Source: an uncultured Lentisphaeria bacterium (lineage in GTDB: Bacteria; Verrucomicrobiota; Lentisphaeria; Victivallales; Victivallaceae). From it: a DNA stretch of 6,259 nt. Made by a program: the position numbers and the translations under genes. Below, piece by piece: positions 6,087 through 6,259 of the stretch. Location: contig CAIJKT010000431.1 in NCBI GenBank assembly GCA_903821255.1, forward strand, positions 1 through 6,259, given 5' to 3'. Every line of letters begins with the position of its first letter. The stretch's first letter is position 1. The notes beneath the pieces are model-generated. The model worked only from the letters and a program-made list of their open reading frames with translations, searched no databases and was not told where the DNA came from.

Positions 6087-6259
6087 TGTGACTCAAAATG
6101 TCCCACCATATGAGTTATAATTGATAACAGTTAGTAAAATAGCGACCGTTCACGACTTGTTGTTTGTTGTTACTTGTTTTGTCAGTTCTTGATTGCGGGG
6201 TTGCATTCTGTCTGAAATCAAGAAAAAAGATTTTACCGTCCTGAAGGTTGAGTGTGGAC
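6087..6259. other. AT-rich region at the window edge, possible mobile-element end
   Basis: No complete gene lies here. Directly after the regulator's stop is GACTCAAAATGTCCCACC (6090-6107), which to my eye resembles terminal sequences of some insertion sequences, but no matching inverted copy is in the window. An AT-rich stretch and a T/G-rich stretch (6155-6190) follow. The minus strand is open from 6259 to a TAA near 6118, giving about 47 codons of low-complexity appearance. No T-run hairpin terminator for the regulator was found. Confidence 0.3.
6193..6259 (+). CDS. Possible 5' end of a further gene, cut by the window edge
   Basis: After an in-frame TGA at 6190 the frame is open to the end of the window. 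Its residues include LSEIKKKDFTVLKVECG, a non-repetitive, protein-like stretch. No ATG precedes it; possible starts are TTG at 6193, or the rare ATT at 6205 or CTG at 6208 with a GGGG (6197-6200) as a weak ribosome binding site. The pattern of a charged start followed by a hydrophobic VLK segment recalls the first helix of some transposase or HTH proteins, but this is too short for an assignment. It may equally be chance. Confidence 0.25.
   Translation, partial: MRGCILSEIKKKDFTVLKVECG

Noticed and set aside
1..6259. CRISPR array, rRNA, riboswitch or origin of replication
   Set aside because: No regularly spaced long repeats, conserved RNA cores or DnaA-box clusters were seen on either strand.

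Overview
The window looks like a chromosomal housekeeping region of a Gram-negative-type bacterium with a fairly GC-rich core and more AT-rich edges. The envelope genes fit a diderm: a lipoprotein diacylglyceryl transferase, a muropeptide carboxypeptidase and an O-antigen-ligase-type membrane protein with a C-terminal TPR tail. That last architecture, together with the WYL regulator, suggests the PVC group (for example Lentisphaerota or Planctomycetota), but this is a low-confidence impression from protein style only.

Layout. Positions 1-53 hold the 5' part of a tRNA-Gln(UUG) on the minus strand, cut by the window edge. Positions 54-331 are non-coding and contain a degenerate 7-nt tandem repeat (174-243). 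A plus-strand block follows: lgt (332-1120), an RluA/RluD-family pseudouridine synthase overlapping it by 32 nt (1089-2021), and after an 83-nt gap an S66 LD-carboxypeptidase (2105-3016). The Wzy/WaaL-type gene (3017-4843, minus) converges on the carboxypeptidase so tightly that the two stop codons touch. A 247-nt divergent intergenic region carries promoter-like sequences for both directions. It leads to a WYL-domain transcriptional regulator (5091-6086, plus). The last 173 nt are AT-rich, contain no complete gene, and may be the edge of a mobile element or the start of another gene.

Function. Three genes act at the envelope: Lgt attaches diacylglycerol to prolipoproteins, the S66 enzyme trims tetrapeptide muropeptides during wall recycling, and the Wzy_C protein polymerises or transfers a lipid-linked glycan. 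The pseudouridine synthase is translationally linked to lgt but works on RNA. The WYL regulator is lower in GC than the core and its target is unknown; the divergent wzy-like gene and whatever lies to the right are the obvious candidates. I did not find an evident novel multi-gene system. The points most worth a second look are the heptanucleotide repeat, the right-hand edge, and the isolated WYL regulator and glycan polymerase/ligase.
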